NCBI RefSeq assembly: GCF_000733755.1
Contig: NZ_JPOF01000007.1
Location: forward strand, 248,001-312,000
Reading direction: 5' to 3'
Source: Lachnoclostridium phytofermentans
GTDB taxonomy: Bacteria; Bacillota; Clostridia; Lachnospirales; Lachnospiraceae
Length of the DNA stretch: 64,000 nt
This document shows, in pieces, positions 9,310-17,736 of the stretch (positions are counted from its first letter, which is position 1; the number at the start of each line of letters is the position of its first letter). The notes beneath the pieces were generated by a model. The model had not been told where the DNA came from, made no database searches, and was given only the letters and a program-made list of their open reading frames with translations. The position numbers and the translations under genes were made by a program.

Positions 9310-9822
9310 ATGCAAAGATTAATAACAGAGGCATTACGTAATCAATTTGACTCCACATTTCATATGGCGCATGTACTTGTTAACATTTGCCCGGAGGATG
9401 TTTGGGCATCCTCATATCATGAGGTGCCATTTTGGCAGCAGGTATTTCATTATGTTTTTTTTATCGATTTCTGGATGCGTGAACGATACGATGAAAGTGA
9501 GTGGCGTTCCATGATTTTCGAGGAGGCTTATACCCCGGATTTGTATGGTAAAAGTTTTGAAGGACTCTTTATTTCTAAAGAGAAAATGCAGGAGTACCTT
9601 GAGGAAATTCAAAAGAAGACGACACGTATTTTTGATTCTTTAGAGGATGAAAAACTGGGTACTTCAGTTTACAATAATCATCCACTATATACCTATGCTG
9701 ATGTAATTGTTGGTCAAATAAGGCATATCATGTATAATATCGGTTATCTAAATGACATCTTACGAGGGCTAGGGCTTCCAGAATCTGATTGGTACGCTTA
9801 TAATGAGAAAGCAGGTTCGTAG
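9310..9822 (+). CDS. DinB-like (DinB/YfiT superfamily) protein
   Basis: A 170-residue predicted four-helix-bundle protein of the DinB/YfiT superfamily, usually metal-binding and associated with thiol or stress metabolism. Candidate metal-ligand histidines are H20 or H22 in the first helix, H47 in FWQQVFHYVFFIDFW and H138 in VGQIRHIMYNIGYLN, the usual His-triad positions. The ribosome binding site AGAGGGAGGAAAAG precedes ATG 9310. Substrate and role are unknown. A short frame after the stop (9823-9898) that ends VVKLLENNG looks coding-like but has no start. Confidence 0.75.
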   Translation: MQRLITEALRNQFDSTFHMAHVLVNICPEDVWASSYHEVPFWQQVFHYVFFIDFWMRERYDESEWRSMIFEEAYTPDLYGKSFEGLFISKEKMQEYLEEIQKKTTRIFDSLEDEKLGTSVYNNHPLYTYADVIVGQIRHIMYNIGYLNDILRGLGLPESDWYAYNEKAGS

Positions 9823-9895
9823 AAAGTGTTTTTACGAGAAGTAAGGAATTTGTAGGAAACCTAGAGGAAGTCGTTAAATTATTAGAAAATAATGG

Positions 9896-9924
9896 TTGAC
9901 ATCTAGTAAATGAGGTGTTATTCT
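9896..9924 (+). promoter_or_regulatory. Predicted promoter of the ABC exporter leader
   Basis: TTGACA at 9896-9901, a 17-nt spacer and TATTCT at 9919-9924. Start point expected near 9931. Confidence 0.8.
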
Positions 9925-9956
9925 AAACAGAAATATTTTAAGGAGTCAGATCAAAC

Positions 9957-10010
9957 ATGAGAAATTTTGTATACGTCTTTTCCATTTGTATTCTAGAACT
10001 AAGACATTAG
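9957..10010 (+). CDS. 17-residue leader peptide upstream of the ABC exporter
   Basis: A short frame with ribosome binding site AAGGAG at 9940-9945, 11 nt before ATG 9957. It encodes MRNFVYVFSICILELRH and ends in TAG at 10008-10010. It starts about 25 nt after the predicted transcription start and is followed by two stable hairpins and an intrinsic terminator before the exporter genes. This arrangement matches ribosome-mediated attenuators of Gram-positive antibiotic resistance genes. Its translation is inferred. Confidence 0.6.
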   Translation: MRNFVYVFSICILELRH

Positions 10011-10012
10011 CC

Positions 10013-10178
10013 GTGGCTATGATGCATAGTCACAAAAACAGGGATTATCCCTGTGGCAGAGATGTCTTTTGAGGCTATGCGGTAAAGACGATACAATACA
10101 ATATAGTTGTAGTTGAAACCGCTATGATAACGTAACAGGAGTATTATATTCTGAAACGTTAGGGATAGCGGTTTTTTT
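10013..10178 (+). promoter_or_regulatory. Attenuator region: two hairpins and an intrinsic terminator
   Basis: Hairpin 1: GTGGCTATG (10013-10021) with CATAGTCAC (10025-10033). Hairpin 2: ACAGGGAT (10038-10045) with ATCCCTGT (10047-10054). Terminator: AACCGCTAT (10117-10125) with ATAGCGGTT (10165-10173), with an inner TAACG/CGTTA stem and T-run 10172-10178. GCGGT at 10079-10083 can pair with ACCGC of the terminator 5' arm, giving a possible antiterminator. Confidence 0.7.
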
Positions 10179-10185
10179 AACTCAT

Positions 10186-10220
10186 AACAAGGAAAAGTCC
10201 GCGAAGCGTGCTTATTCTTA
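10186..10220. repeat. Dispersed hairpin repeat, copy 1
   Basis: AAGGAAAAGTCCGCGAAGCG then TGCTTATTCTTA. It is a member of a roughly 35-bp family with complementary A-rich and T-rich ends around a conserved GCGAAGCGTG core. The other copies are near 20331, 22161, 45166, 52424, 54697 and 56556. Confidence 0.75.
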
Positions 10221-10266
10221 CAGTAATTTCATTTCATCATGTTCTGACTAACAAGGGAGGAGAACT

Positions 10267-11253
10267 ATGGAGCAGAGAATGATAATTCAGGCACAGAATT
10301 TATCTAAGACATTCCGAGTGAAAGAAAAACGAAAAGGGCTTAGGGGAAGCCTTCGTTCTATTGTAAAGCCAAGTTATAAGGAAATTAAAGCGGTGGAGGA
10401 TATCAGTTTTCATATCGCAGAAGGTGAGATTATCGCATTTATTGGCCCAAATGGAGCTGGAAAAAGCACCACGATTAAGATGCTAACCGGAATCCTATAT
10501 CCAAGTGGCGGAGAAGCCATGGTGGATGATATCAATCCCTGCAAAAAAAGAAAACAGCTTGCCTATAAGATAGGTACCGTCTTCGGGCAGAAGGAGCAGC
10601 TATGGACGCATCTAACTCCCTACGATAATTTCAAGTTCTTTGGGGCTGTGTATGACATCGCAGAGAAAGAAGTAGAAGCCCGGATAGAGGAACTAAAAAG
10701 TACCTTCGAATTAAGTGAATTTATCAACACTCCAGTAAGGAATTTATCACTCGGACAGCGCATTCGCTGTGAGATCGTGGCATCCTTAATACATAAACCA
10801 AAGATATTATTCTTAGATGAGCCAACGATTGGGCTTGATCCGGTGGTAAAGGAAAATATCCGTACTTTAATTAAGAAGATGAATAAAGATTATGGTATGA
10901 CAGTATTTTTAACCAGCCATGATGTTGGAGATATCGAGAAATTATGCAAAAGAATTATTATAGTAAATCATGGGAAAATTGTGCTTGATGATTCTATGGA
11001 AAAGGTAAAGTACCATTATCTTGATAAGAAAATAATTGAGATAAAGATGAAAGAGGAGATGGCACTTCCAAGAATTGAAGGGGTAACAGTTTTAAAAAGT
11101 AAGGGTGTGAATCTAAAGATTGAAGTAGATACGAAGATCATCAGCATTCAAGAAGTTTTAAAATGGCTTGATACAGACAACTTGATGGATATCACAATAT
11201 CTAATGTTCCACTTGAGAGCATAATTACTCAAATATATAAGGAAAGAAGTTAA
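10267..11253 (+). CDS. ABC-2 type exporter, ATP-binding subunit
   Basis: A 328-residue ATPase of the drug/lipid exporter type (COG4586-like). Walker A GPNGAGKST at about residues 63-71, a Q-loop in GQKEQLWTH, signature LSLGQRIRCEI, Walker B ILFLDEPTIGLD and H-loop TSHDVGD are all present. The N-terminal extension before the ABC core (FRVKEKRKGLRGSLRS) is typical of this subfamily. GGGAGGAG precedes ATG 10267. The two following genes encode the permeases, so the complex is probably a heterodimeric exporter. Its leader suggests attenuation control. The substrate is unknown. Confidence 0.92.
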   Translation: MEQRMIIQAQNLSKTFRVKEKRKGLRGSLRSIVKPSYKEIKAVEDISFHIAEGEIIAFIGPNGAGKSTTIKMLTGILYPSGGEAMVDDINPCKKRKQLAYKIGTVFGQKEQLWTHLTPYDNFKFFGAVYDIAEKEVEARIEELKSTFELSEFINTPVRNLSLGQRIRCEIVASLIHKPKILFLDEPTIGLDPVVKENIRTLIKKMNKDYGMTVFLTSHDVGDIEKLCKRIIIVNHGKIVLDDSMEKVKYHYLDKKIIEIKMKEEMALPRIEGVTVLKSKGVNLKIEVDTKIISIQEVLKWLDTDNLMDITISNVPLESIITQIYKERS

Positions 11254-11321
11254 CTTTAATGCTACTTATTCTTAAAGTCACTTTCAATTGGAAATGGCGC
11301 TATGGCCAGAATCGAGGAAAT

Positions 11322-12113
11322 ATGAGAAAATATTTGTTTATCTACAAAACAACCTTAATGGAAACCTTACAATATTTAATTAATATTTTTCTAGGATTTA
11401 TATCCTTTTTTCTTATCATCTTTGTATTTTTAAATCTTTGGCAATACATATATTCTGATTCGTCCAATCTCATCGACGGTTATTCGATGTCGCAGATGGT
11501 TTGGTATGTCATACTCACAGAAATTATGTGGTTTGGAAATCGGAACGCAATGCTGACAAACCAAATCAGTAATGATATTAAAAGTGGTTCAATCGCCTAC
11601 GGGTTAAACAAACCTTATAATTATCTGTATTATACCATAGCAAAGCATTTTGGCGATGTAACAATTAAACTATTTTTATATTTATTTGTCGGTATTATTA
11701 TGGGGCTAATATTTGCAGGGCGATTACCAAACTTTCAATTTCGAAATCTTCCTTTTATAGCAATCACGTTTTTACTTGGCTTGTTTGTCAATGCTTTAAT
11801 ACGTATTGCGATTAGTATTAGTTCTTTTTGGATAGAGGATGCAAAACCAATCCACTGGATGTACGATAAACTAATCTTGGTGATTGGGACTTTGTTTCCA
11901 GTAGAAATGTTTCCTATCTGGCTACAACCGTTCATAAAGTGTTCTCCGATTTTTGTCATCACTTATGGACCAGCCAAGTTAATTATTGATTTTAGTATGG
12001 AGATGTTTCTCTCGGTTGTATTTGCGCAGGTTATCTATATTGTAATCGTTGTTTCGATATTAACAGTATTATATCAAAAAGGGGTGAAGCGCTTAAATGT
12101 TAACGGTGGCTAA
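11322..12113 (+). CDS. ABC-2 type exporter permease subunit 1
   Basis: A 263-residue membrane protein with six predicted hydrophobic segments, of the ABC-2 permease group that pairs with COG4586-type ATPases. The frame is open from 11259, but GAGGAAA lies about 5 nt before ATG 11322 and MRKYLFIYKTTLMETLQY is a normal family N-terminus, so 11322 is chosen. The 3' end overlaps the next permease by 17 bp, indicating coupled translation. Confidence 0.85.
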   Translation: MRKYLFIYKTTLMETLQYLINIFLGFISFFLIIFVFLNLWQYIYSDSSNLIDGYSMSQMVWYVILTEIMWFGNRNAMLTNQISNDIKSGSIAYGLNKPYNYLYYTIAKHFGDVTIKLFLYLFVGIIMGLIFAGRLPNFQFRNLPFIAITFLLGLFVNALIRIAISISSFWIEDAKPIHWMYDKLILVIGTLFPVEMFPIWLQPFIKCSPIFVITYGPAKLIIDFSMEMFLSVVFAQVIYIVIVVSILTVLYQKGVKRLNVNGG

Positions 12114-12891
12114 GAAAGAATTAAAATTAGTAGGGTTGTCTGTAAAATATAATTTGATGAAGGAAATGATAAATCGTACCAGCTTTCTAATGAATGTTAT
12201 TTTTATGATCTTAAATAATGCAAGTTTTATTATTCAATGGCTGATTCTATTCCAGTTAAAAAAGGATATTGGAGGCTATGAGATGAATGATGTTTTAACT
12301 CTTTGGGCACTGACAGCTAGTACCTTTGGGATTTCTCATATCTTCTTTTTTGGAGCATATCATCTTCCGAATCTCATAATGAATGGAAAGTTAGATGCTT
12401 TTTTAGTTCAGCCAAAGAATACGTTGCTAAGCATTTGCAGTTCAAAGAGCAGTACTTCTGCAATAGGAGACCTAATCTATGGATATTTGGTTATTATAAT
12501 CTTTGATTTTAGTATTCAAAGACTATTGCTATTTACTTATTTCACTGTTCTAGGTGGAATAACCTTGACAGCTTTTTCAGTAATTGTTGGAAGTTCCTCC
12601 TTTTTATTCGTTCGAGGAGATATTCTTGCAGATAATCTCAATGGGGCAATGATTAATTTTTCAACTTATCCTGAAGGAATATTTAAAGGTACTGTTCGAC
12701 TTTTGCTCTATACCATTATTCCGGTTGGAATTGTAAACTATCTGCCGATTCTAGTATTAAGAGAATTTAAAGCCATTTATCTTGTTGCTGTTACAGTATT
12801 TGCAATATGCTTGACAGCCCTTGCTTTTTGGGTATTTCAGAAAGGCTTAAAAAGATATTCCTCTAGTAATCTGATGAGTGCAAGAGTATAA
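12097..12891 (+). CDS. ABC-2 type exporter permease subunit 2
   Basis: A 264-residue permease of the COG3694-like group, with about six membrane segments and a long first cytoplasmic stretch (LVGLSVKYNLMKEMINRTSF). It is translated from ATG 12097 inside the end of permease 1 with GGGGTGA as ribosome binding site. Together with the ATPase and permease 1 it completes a standard three-gene exporter. No terminator is seen until after the next small gene, so that gene may be cotranscribed. Confidence 0.85.
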   Translation: MLTVAKKELKLVGLSVKYNLMKEMINRTSFLMNVIFMILNNASFIIQWLILFQLKKDIGGYEMNDVLTLWALTASTFGISHIFFFGAYHLPNLIMNGKLDAFLVQPKNTLLSICSSKSSTSAIGDLIYGYLVIIIFDFSIQRLLLFTYFTVLGGITLTAFSVIVGSSSFLFVRGDILADNLNGAMINFSTYPEGIFKGTVRLLLYTIIPVGIVNYLPILVLREFKAIYLVAVTVFAICLTALAFWVFQKGLKRYSSSNLMSARV

Positions 12892-12992
12892 TGAGAGAAA
12901 AAATTCAAGGAAACTCATTGCTAAGCTTCATAACTTATATTCAGCAAAATTAAGATTATAAAAAAGAATATAAAGATTAATGGAGGTATTAA

Positions 12993-13247
12993 ATGAAATA
13001 TATTTCAATTGCAGAAGTGATTAATTTAAATCAGAGTATTAAGGAGACAAATCTGCCTTACCAGATACATCTAAGAGATGCTTGTGGAAAACAATCTTTA
13101 TGGATAGAGTGCCAAGAAGATGCAGATGGTAAGAATGGAAATAAAAAGCAAATGCTAGAGGATTTATTAATGGAATATTTTCATTCTTTGCACTTTACGA
13201 TAGAATTTAGTGATGATAGGATTAATTTTTGGATATCAGCAGATTAA
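12993..13247 (+). CDS. Small RDAC-type protein of unknown function
   Basis: An 84-residue soluble acidic protein with ribosome binding site TGGAGG before ATG 12993. It contains the sequence HLRDACGKQSLWIE. Short clostridial proteins with this RDAC motif have been given a family name, but no function is known to me. It lies between the ABC exporter and a strong terminator, so it could belong to the same transcript. The single conserved-looking Cys in RDAC and the C-terminal FSDDRINFWIS are the only notable features. Confidence 0.6.
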   Translation: MKYISIAEVINLNQSIKETNLPYQIHLRDACGKQSLWIECQEDADGKNGNKKQMLEDLLMEYFHSLHFTIEFSDDRINFWISAD

Positions 13248-13308
13248 GAGAGAGGCTTTCAATAATCAAAACTTATTGATTAACTCGATAAGCAGGTAAG
13301 GAAAATTT

Positions 13309-13355
13309 ACGCCATCCTACTCTCCTTTTTTAGGGAGAGTAAGATGGCGTTTTTT
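13309..13355 (+). terminator. Strong intrinsic terminator
   Basis: ACGCCATC (13309-13316) plus TACTCTCC pair with GGGAGAGTA and GATGGCGT (up to 13350), followed by a run of T to 13355. It closes the exporter/RDAC unit. Confidence 0.9.
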
Positions 13356-13501
13356 CTTTACATGAATTGTATTGCAGTAACATAGATTCAATGGAATTTT
13401 CCAAGAGATAAAGGTATAATTTAAATTAGTAAATATGTTTGCAAAAATTATCAAAAGATAATTTCCTTTCTATGATATTTTTATAACAGGAGGAATGTTA
13501 C

Positions 13502-16378
13502 ATGAGGTTTGAGGAGATGGAACAACTGGTCTTAGTAATGCAGGAGTATATCAATCATAATTTAGTGAATGAAATATCCTTACAAAAGCTAGCGGATCTA
13601 ATTGGATATACGCCTTGGTATGCAGCTAAGATGTTTAAACAGGTGATAGAGCAGACACCTTATGAATACATTCGCCAGAAACGTATGAAGCAAGCAGCGC
13701 AGCAGTTAATAAATAGTTGTAGTCGTATGATTGATCTTGCACTGGAATATCAATATGAAAGTCAGGAGGCATTTACTCGTGCTTTTTATCAAGAGTATGG
13801 GGTTACACCTGGCAAATTTCGAAGGGAGTATCCTATGGAAGAAGAGAAAGGTTCTACGAAAAAGCATTACTTTATCAGTCAGAATTGGAAATTCGATGAT
13901 AGCCTAACTGATTGTTCTGGTGGAATTGAAAATCTGAAGGTTTTTTCAAAAGAAAAGCGGAACTGTTTTCTTTTAAAAGGGAAAGGCTGGCGTTGGAACG
14001 CAATTATAAGTAAGCTTGACCGATTGGAGACAGGAGCAATCTGTGAATTTTATGTCTGGGTAAAATTTGATTACCTCGGTAATGCTGGCGCTCAATGTTA
14101 TTATGAAATATATGAAGAAGAACACTGGGAAGATAGGGTGAGGATTTCACTATCTCCTGATAACAGATATATGATTGGAAAAGCAGATAAGTGGAATCTA
14201 TTTCGGCTACCATATCTTGTGAAGCATGGGAAAAAACTTACAGCGTATTTGATTGCTTCTGAATTTAATATAAGTTTGGCAGACACCTTCGAACATGATA
14301 TGTCATTGCCTGGGATAAAAAGACCAGAACAAGTCAGTATCGGTGAGAAAAGAATGATTACGAAAGAGGATAGACTGGTTGATCATAGGAAAGATCAATT
14401 GCGGACATTTCATGGCTGTATGTCATATCTGATGGATTGTCTTGGTGAGGACAATGAGTTGTATGATTACTGGTTTTTCAATATCATTACCGGAGATTTA
14501 TTTACTCAAGCACATAGTGATGATTTGCAGACGTGTGTACTGGGATTATCAGATGCTTGGCTTGGCAGAGAAATGATAAAAAAAGCCTTTGAAGGGGTTG
14601 GTTATGACTATTTTTACATAGGAAAAGAAGATATCATTTATGATTTGGATAAGTCTTTTTGTCAGGTGGCAGAAAGTCTTGATAGAGGGATCCCGGTAAT
14701 CTCGAGAGGATTTGAAGGAAGCACAAATTATTGCATTATCTGTGGGTATGAGGCAAAAGATTGTGTTTTATATATTCTTCATGACGATAAAATTAAACCG
14801 GTAAAGCAGACAAAGTTATTACAGGAAACAAAAGAACTTATTTTTGCTGGTTCAAAAACAGCTGATCGGAATTTGGTACACGTACTTACAAGAGCAATCA
14901 TGGATATTCCAAATTGTATTACTAGAGCATCAAAAAATGGTATGTCATATGGTAAGCAGGCTTTTCTTGACTGGGCAGATAGTCTTGTAGATGGTAGAAT
15001 ATCTGAGTTAACAGATTGTAATGCATGGAATATTTATATTAGTTACTTATGTATGGCAGGTGAGAATTGTTATGCTGGTTCTCCAATGATTCGTGACTTA
15101 ATGTTCAAACGAGTAGATATCGTGGAAACTCCTGCTTTTTCATTATTACCAGACCTACAACGTATTTTTGATAAGGAAAGAAAGATTTATCAGGCTTTAC
15201 TTCGAATGGGTGCAGGATATGAAATTACGATAGAGCAACTTAAATCACCAGAGAAGATGCGTCCTGTGGCAGATAAGATTAGAGAATTTGCAGACTGCCA
15301 TGACGAACTTTTAACTATTTTTTTAAAGGATAGTGCCCAAAGAGAGGGCTACACTTTACTAAAAGACTGTGTGAATAATCTAAAAAGTAGTTCGGTTACT
15401 GTGATACCAAATGCAAAATTAATAGGGAAAAGAACGGTAATTTCATCTTGTATTGAAAAGGATACAATGACAGAATTGAGAGAGCAAATGCATAGAAATG
15501 GTGAGATAAAGCAGCTTTCTTCCATACCAAATCTCATTCCAGAGAGTACGATAGGTATGATTGATTCCTATTTTCCTACGACGAAGGAGAGTTATGAATA
15601 TTGGTATGGGGTGCTTTCTCCCAAGGATACTTTAGTTCCTGATGGTTTTGGATGTCGTGAGATACCGCAGACATTGCTTTATAGAGGAACGAAGGAAGAG
15701 GAGCTGAATCTTAATGTGCCACTTCAGTTTAAAGAAGTACATTGTTTATGGAATAACAATCAAGGTCAAGGCTGGAATGGTACATTATATATGGGTGGAA
15801 ATGCTTATCTATGCTGTCCTCTTTATGAAATATTTGAATGGTGGGAATGCTTTAATCGTATGGCTATTGTCCATTCTGACATACAGGAATTACCAGCGAT
15901 GAAATTTGTTGGTATTCGCTATAGTGATAAAGATAGACTGGACGGAGATTTCGTGCATCTATGGAGAGAATGGAATGATAGCGGTCGTTTTGATCATTTA
16001 CATGAACTGGTTACGGAGGAATTCCGTAAAGAATACCGCGACGCGGACGCTTGTATTGGCATGTCGAAATACTATGACGACAATACAACAATATTCTGGA
16101 TTGGTATGTTTTTAGATACCTGGATAAAGGTTCCGGAGGGATTTGATTCCATGGAATTTAGTCCTTCTAAGCTTGGTGTTTGTCGTGTATTCGGGAAGGA
16201 AGGGAACTCTTACCCAACAGAGACCATGTGTGAAGAATATCTGCGAAAGGAAGGATATCAGATTGCCTGTGACGAAACAGGTGCAAGTTGGTATATGACA
16301 CGATACGGTGGTTATGAAGCAACACAGGAAGAGTTTACAGATAAGATAACTTTTGATATTTGTAAATTTGTAAAGTAA
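13502..16378 (+). CDS. AraC-type regulator fused to a BtrH-like domain and a GyrI-like ligand domain (958 aa)
   Basis: A very long regulator with an unusual domain order. Residues 1-115 are an AraC/XylS DNA-binding domain (two HTHs, ending EYGVTPGKFRREYP). About 125-265 is a beta-rich domain resembling those that follow AraC HTHs in related regulators. About 300-470 resembles the BtrH N-terminal or C39-like peptidase fold, with HGCMSYLMDCLGED (Cys at 306) and GSTNYCIICGY, where an expected His appears replaced by Asn. About 795-958 is a GyrI-like small-molecule-binding domain (MKFVGIRYS to ICKFVK). Ribosome binding site AGGAGGAATGTT precedes ATG 13502. It is flanked by terminators, so it stands alone. 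The middle-domain assignments are from remembered family patterns and are moderate confidence. Confidence 0.75.
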   Translation: MRFEEMEQLVLVMQEYINHNLVNEISLQKLADLIGYTPWYAAKMFKQVIEQTPYEYIRQKRMKQAAQQLINSCSRMIDLALEYQYESQEAFTRAFYQEYGVTPGKFRREYPMEEEKGSTKKHYFISQNWKFDDSLTDCSGGIENLKVFSKEKRNCFLLKGKGWRWNAIISKLDRLETGAICEFYVWVKFDYLGNAGAQCYYEIYEEEHWEDRVRISLSPDNRYMIGKADKWNLFRLPYLVKHGKKLTAYLIASEFNISLADTFEHDMSLPGIKRPEQVSIGEKRMITKEDRLVDHRKDQLRTFHGCMSYLMDCLGEDNELYDYWFFNIITGDLFTQAHSDDLQTCVLGLSDAWLGREMIKKAFEGVGYDYFYIGKEDIIYDLDKSFCQVAESLDRGIPVISRGFEGSTNYCIICGYEAKDCVLYILHDDKIKPVKQTKLLQETKELIFAGSKTADRNLVHVLTRAIMDIPNCITRASKNGMSYGKQAFLDWADSLVDGRISELTDCNAWNIYISYLCMAGENCYAGSPMIRDLMFKRVDIVETPAFSLLPDLQRIFDKERKIYQALLRMGAGYEITIEQLKSPEKMRPVADKIREFADCHDELLTIFLKDSAQREGYTLLKDCVNNLKSSSVTVIPNAKLIGKRTVISSCIEKDTMTELREQMHRNGEIKQLSSIPNLIPESTIGMIDSYFPTTKESYEYWYGVLSPKDTLVPDGFGCREIPQTLLYRGTKEEELNLNVPLQFKEVHCLWNNNQGQGWNGTLYMGGNAYLCCPLYEIFEWWECFNRMAIVHSDIQELPAMKFVGIRYSDKDRLDGDFVHLWREWNDSGRFDHLHELVTEEFRKEYRDADACIGMSKYYDDNTTIFWIGMFLDTWIKVPEGFDSMEFSPSKLGVCRVFGKEGNSYPTETMCEEYLRKEGYQIACDETGASWYMTRYGGYEATQEEFTDKITFDICKFVK

Positions 16379-16675
16379 GATTTGTCTTAGATTCATGGAA
16401 GATTCTTCATGGAAGGTTATTCTTTTTCCTGGATCAAGGGTGGAAGATTAAGGGATTAAAAATTACTTATGTTAAAGTATTGACAGGTATCGTAAAGTAG
16501 CTGTTCACCAGTAATTTTATTCAGGGTGTATAGCTACTTTATTAACATTTTCATAGAGTTAATTTAGAGGATGTATTACTCTAATTTCTTTTATTAATTC
16601 CGAGCAAATTGATTTTAAAATGGTAGTTGAATGAATTTATAGTGTTGTTTAGAGTTTATTCATAAACAAATTTTT
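16379..16675. other. Intergenic region with a hairpin, 3' of the AraC fusion
   Basis: No gene is seen. TAAAGTAGCT at 16493-16502 pairs with AGCTACTTTA at 16532-16541, with an inner CACC/GGGTG helix. No T-run follows (TTAACATTTTC), so it is at best a weak terminator. The rest is AT-rich. Confidence 0.4.
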
Positions 16676-16820
16676 TGGTAAAGTAAATTTTATAGTAAAT
16701 TAAATGTTGTAGTAAAGCAAATGTTATAGTAAAGCATTTTTTTATAGTAGAGCATTTTTTATAGTAAAGCATTTTTTTATAGTAAAACAAATTTTAAAGT
16801 AAAGTATTTTTTATTGTATA
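16676..16820. repeat. Degenerate tandem array, 17-19 nt unit TAGTAAAGCATTTTTTA
   Basis: About eight imperfect copies of TAGTAAAGCATTTTTTA run from about 16676 to 16820 between the convergent AraC fusion and methyltransferase genes. Units vary at 2-5 positions and in T-run length. It lies just past the 3' end of the minus-strand methyltransferase gene. Confidence 0.75.
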
Positions 16821-16829
16821 TCATTTATT

Positions 16830-17420
16830 TTATTGTATCGCATTATATGAGAAAATCATATATCTGTCGCGGTTATCATTATTATGAATGGCAAAAACAG
16901 CGACATCCTTTTCTAGTTGAAAAGGAGTTTGTTGACTCAAAAAGTTGGTATACTCCTCATCTGGATAATATAGTATTAAGGATACTTTACGAGGATTAAG
17001 ATGTACGGAATCTAAAATATGATGAATTACACTACTAAAGATGGGGAAAGAAAACGGATTAAAAAAATAAAATATCGAATCCTTCGCACCAATCTCATAA
17101 GCCGTAGCGTAGATAGCCTCAAATCGAATCGCTTCTTTATGAGGACCATTGTAGTTTTCTAAATTTTTTATCGCACACTGATAAAATACATCATTATATT
17201 CAACACCAACCGTTCTACAACGAAATCGGTGATGAATATAAAAATTCAACCTACCTTTTCCACATCCAAAATCAACAAGGATATCATCCTTACTAAGTGG
17301 ATAGGCATTAAATAATTGTTCGAGTACTTCGTAAGGTGTCGGTTCATAACGATGAAAATGATAGGTATCTTTCCCATCTCGTTGAATACCTTCTGTCTGT
17401 ATATTTAGTAGTTTATCCAT
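16830..17420 (-). CDS. Class I SAM-dependent methyltransferase
   Basis: A 196-residue Rossmann-fold methyltransferase. Motif I is DDILVDFGCGKGRLNFYIHHRF (residues about 61-82), followed by the acidic VGVEYNDVFYQCAIKNLENY and a later NPFSFPIF strand. Families of this type are often annotated only as methyltransferase and the substrate is unknown. It runs convergent to the AraC fusion and divergent from the GGDEF-EAL gene. The ribosome binding site on the minus strand is AAAAAATGAGGTA. The 3' flank is the 17-nt tandem array. Confidence 0.8.
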   Translation of the reverse strand: MDKLLNIQTEGIQRDGKDTYHFHRYEPTPYEVLEQLFNAYPLSKDDILVDFGCGKGRLNFYIHHRFRCRTVGVEYNDVFYQCAIKNLENYNGPHKEAIRFEAIYATAYEIGAKDSIFYFFNPFSFPIFSSVIHHILDSVHLNPRKVSLILYYPDEEYTNFLSQQTPFQLEKDVAVFAIHNNDNRDRYMIFSYNAIQ

Positions 17421-17494
17421 AAAAATACCTCATTTTTTATCTATTTTATACCAAGAAAGACGTAAGAGAAAAGCAAATATTTATGATATCGCTA

Positions 17495-17523
17495 TTGTCT
17501 GATTCTATTTAGAATGGTATAAT
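17495..17523 (+). promoter_or_regulatory. Predicted promoter upstream of the c-di-GMP riboswitch
   Basis: TTGTCT at 17495-17500, a 17-nt spacer and TATAAT at 17518-17523. A second TATAAT at 17610-17615 has only a weak -35 but would place the start closer to the aptamer. Confidence 0.65.
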
Positions 17524-17624
17524 AGTTAGCATATCAAATTTTATCAATGTAATTCAAGGGAAATGCAATTATTTTAGTAGATTCTTTTCTATTAAATCAT
17601 TAATAAATTTATAATTTAGTAAAC

Positions 17625-17695
17625 TTATTGAAAAATAAGGACGCAAAGCTATGGGTCTAAGGATATTAATTATCAATGATTGCCAGGTTGCAAAC
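17625..17695 (+). promoter_or_regulatory. c-di-GMP-I (GEMM) riboswitch aptamer
   Basis: The GEMM-I core is present: GGACGCAAAGC at 17639-17649, ATGGGTCTAAGG, then TGCCAGGTTGC at 17681-17691. These are the conserved tetraloop-receptor and ligand-binding segments of the family. It sits in the leader of a GGDEF-EAL gene, implying feedback by c-di-GMP on its own turnover enzyme. Confidence 0.9.
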
Positions 17696-17699
17696 AAGA

Positions 17700-17726
17700 G
17701 TCCAGGTGAATAATCTGGATTTTTTT
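17700..17726 (+). terminator. Expression platform terminator of the c-di-GMP riboswitch
   Basis: GTCCAG (17700-17705) with CTGGAT (17715-17720), then seven T residues. CCAG at 17683-17686 inside the aptamer could alternatively pair with CTGG at 17715-17718, giving a plausible switch. Confidence 0.8.
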
Positions 17727-17736
17727 ATCGCTACAC

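Noticed and set aside
9823-9898. Frame ending VVKLLENNG after the DinB-like gene
   Set aside because: It looks weakly coding but has no start codon or ribosome binding site and is only 25 codons. It could be a decayed 3' end; not supportable as a gene.
16679-16830. CRISPR-like interpretation of the 17-19 nt array (and of 37890 and 56703)
   Set aside because: Units are contiguous without unique spacers, so they are simple tandem repeats. No cas genes are present.
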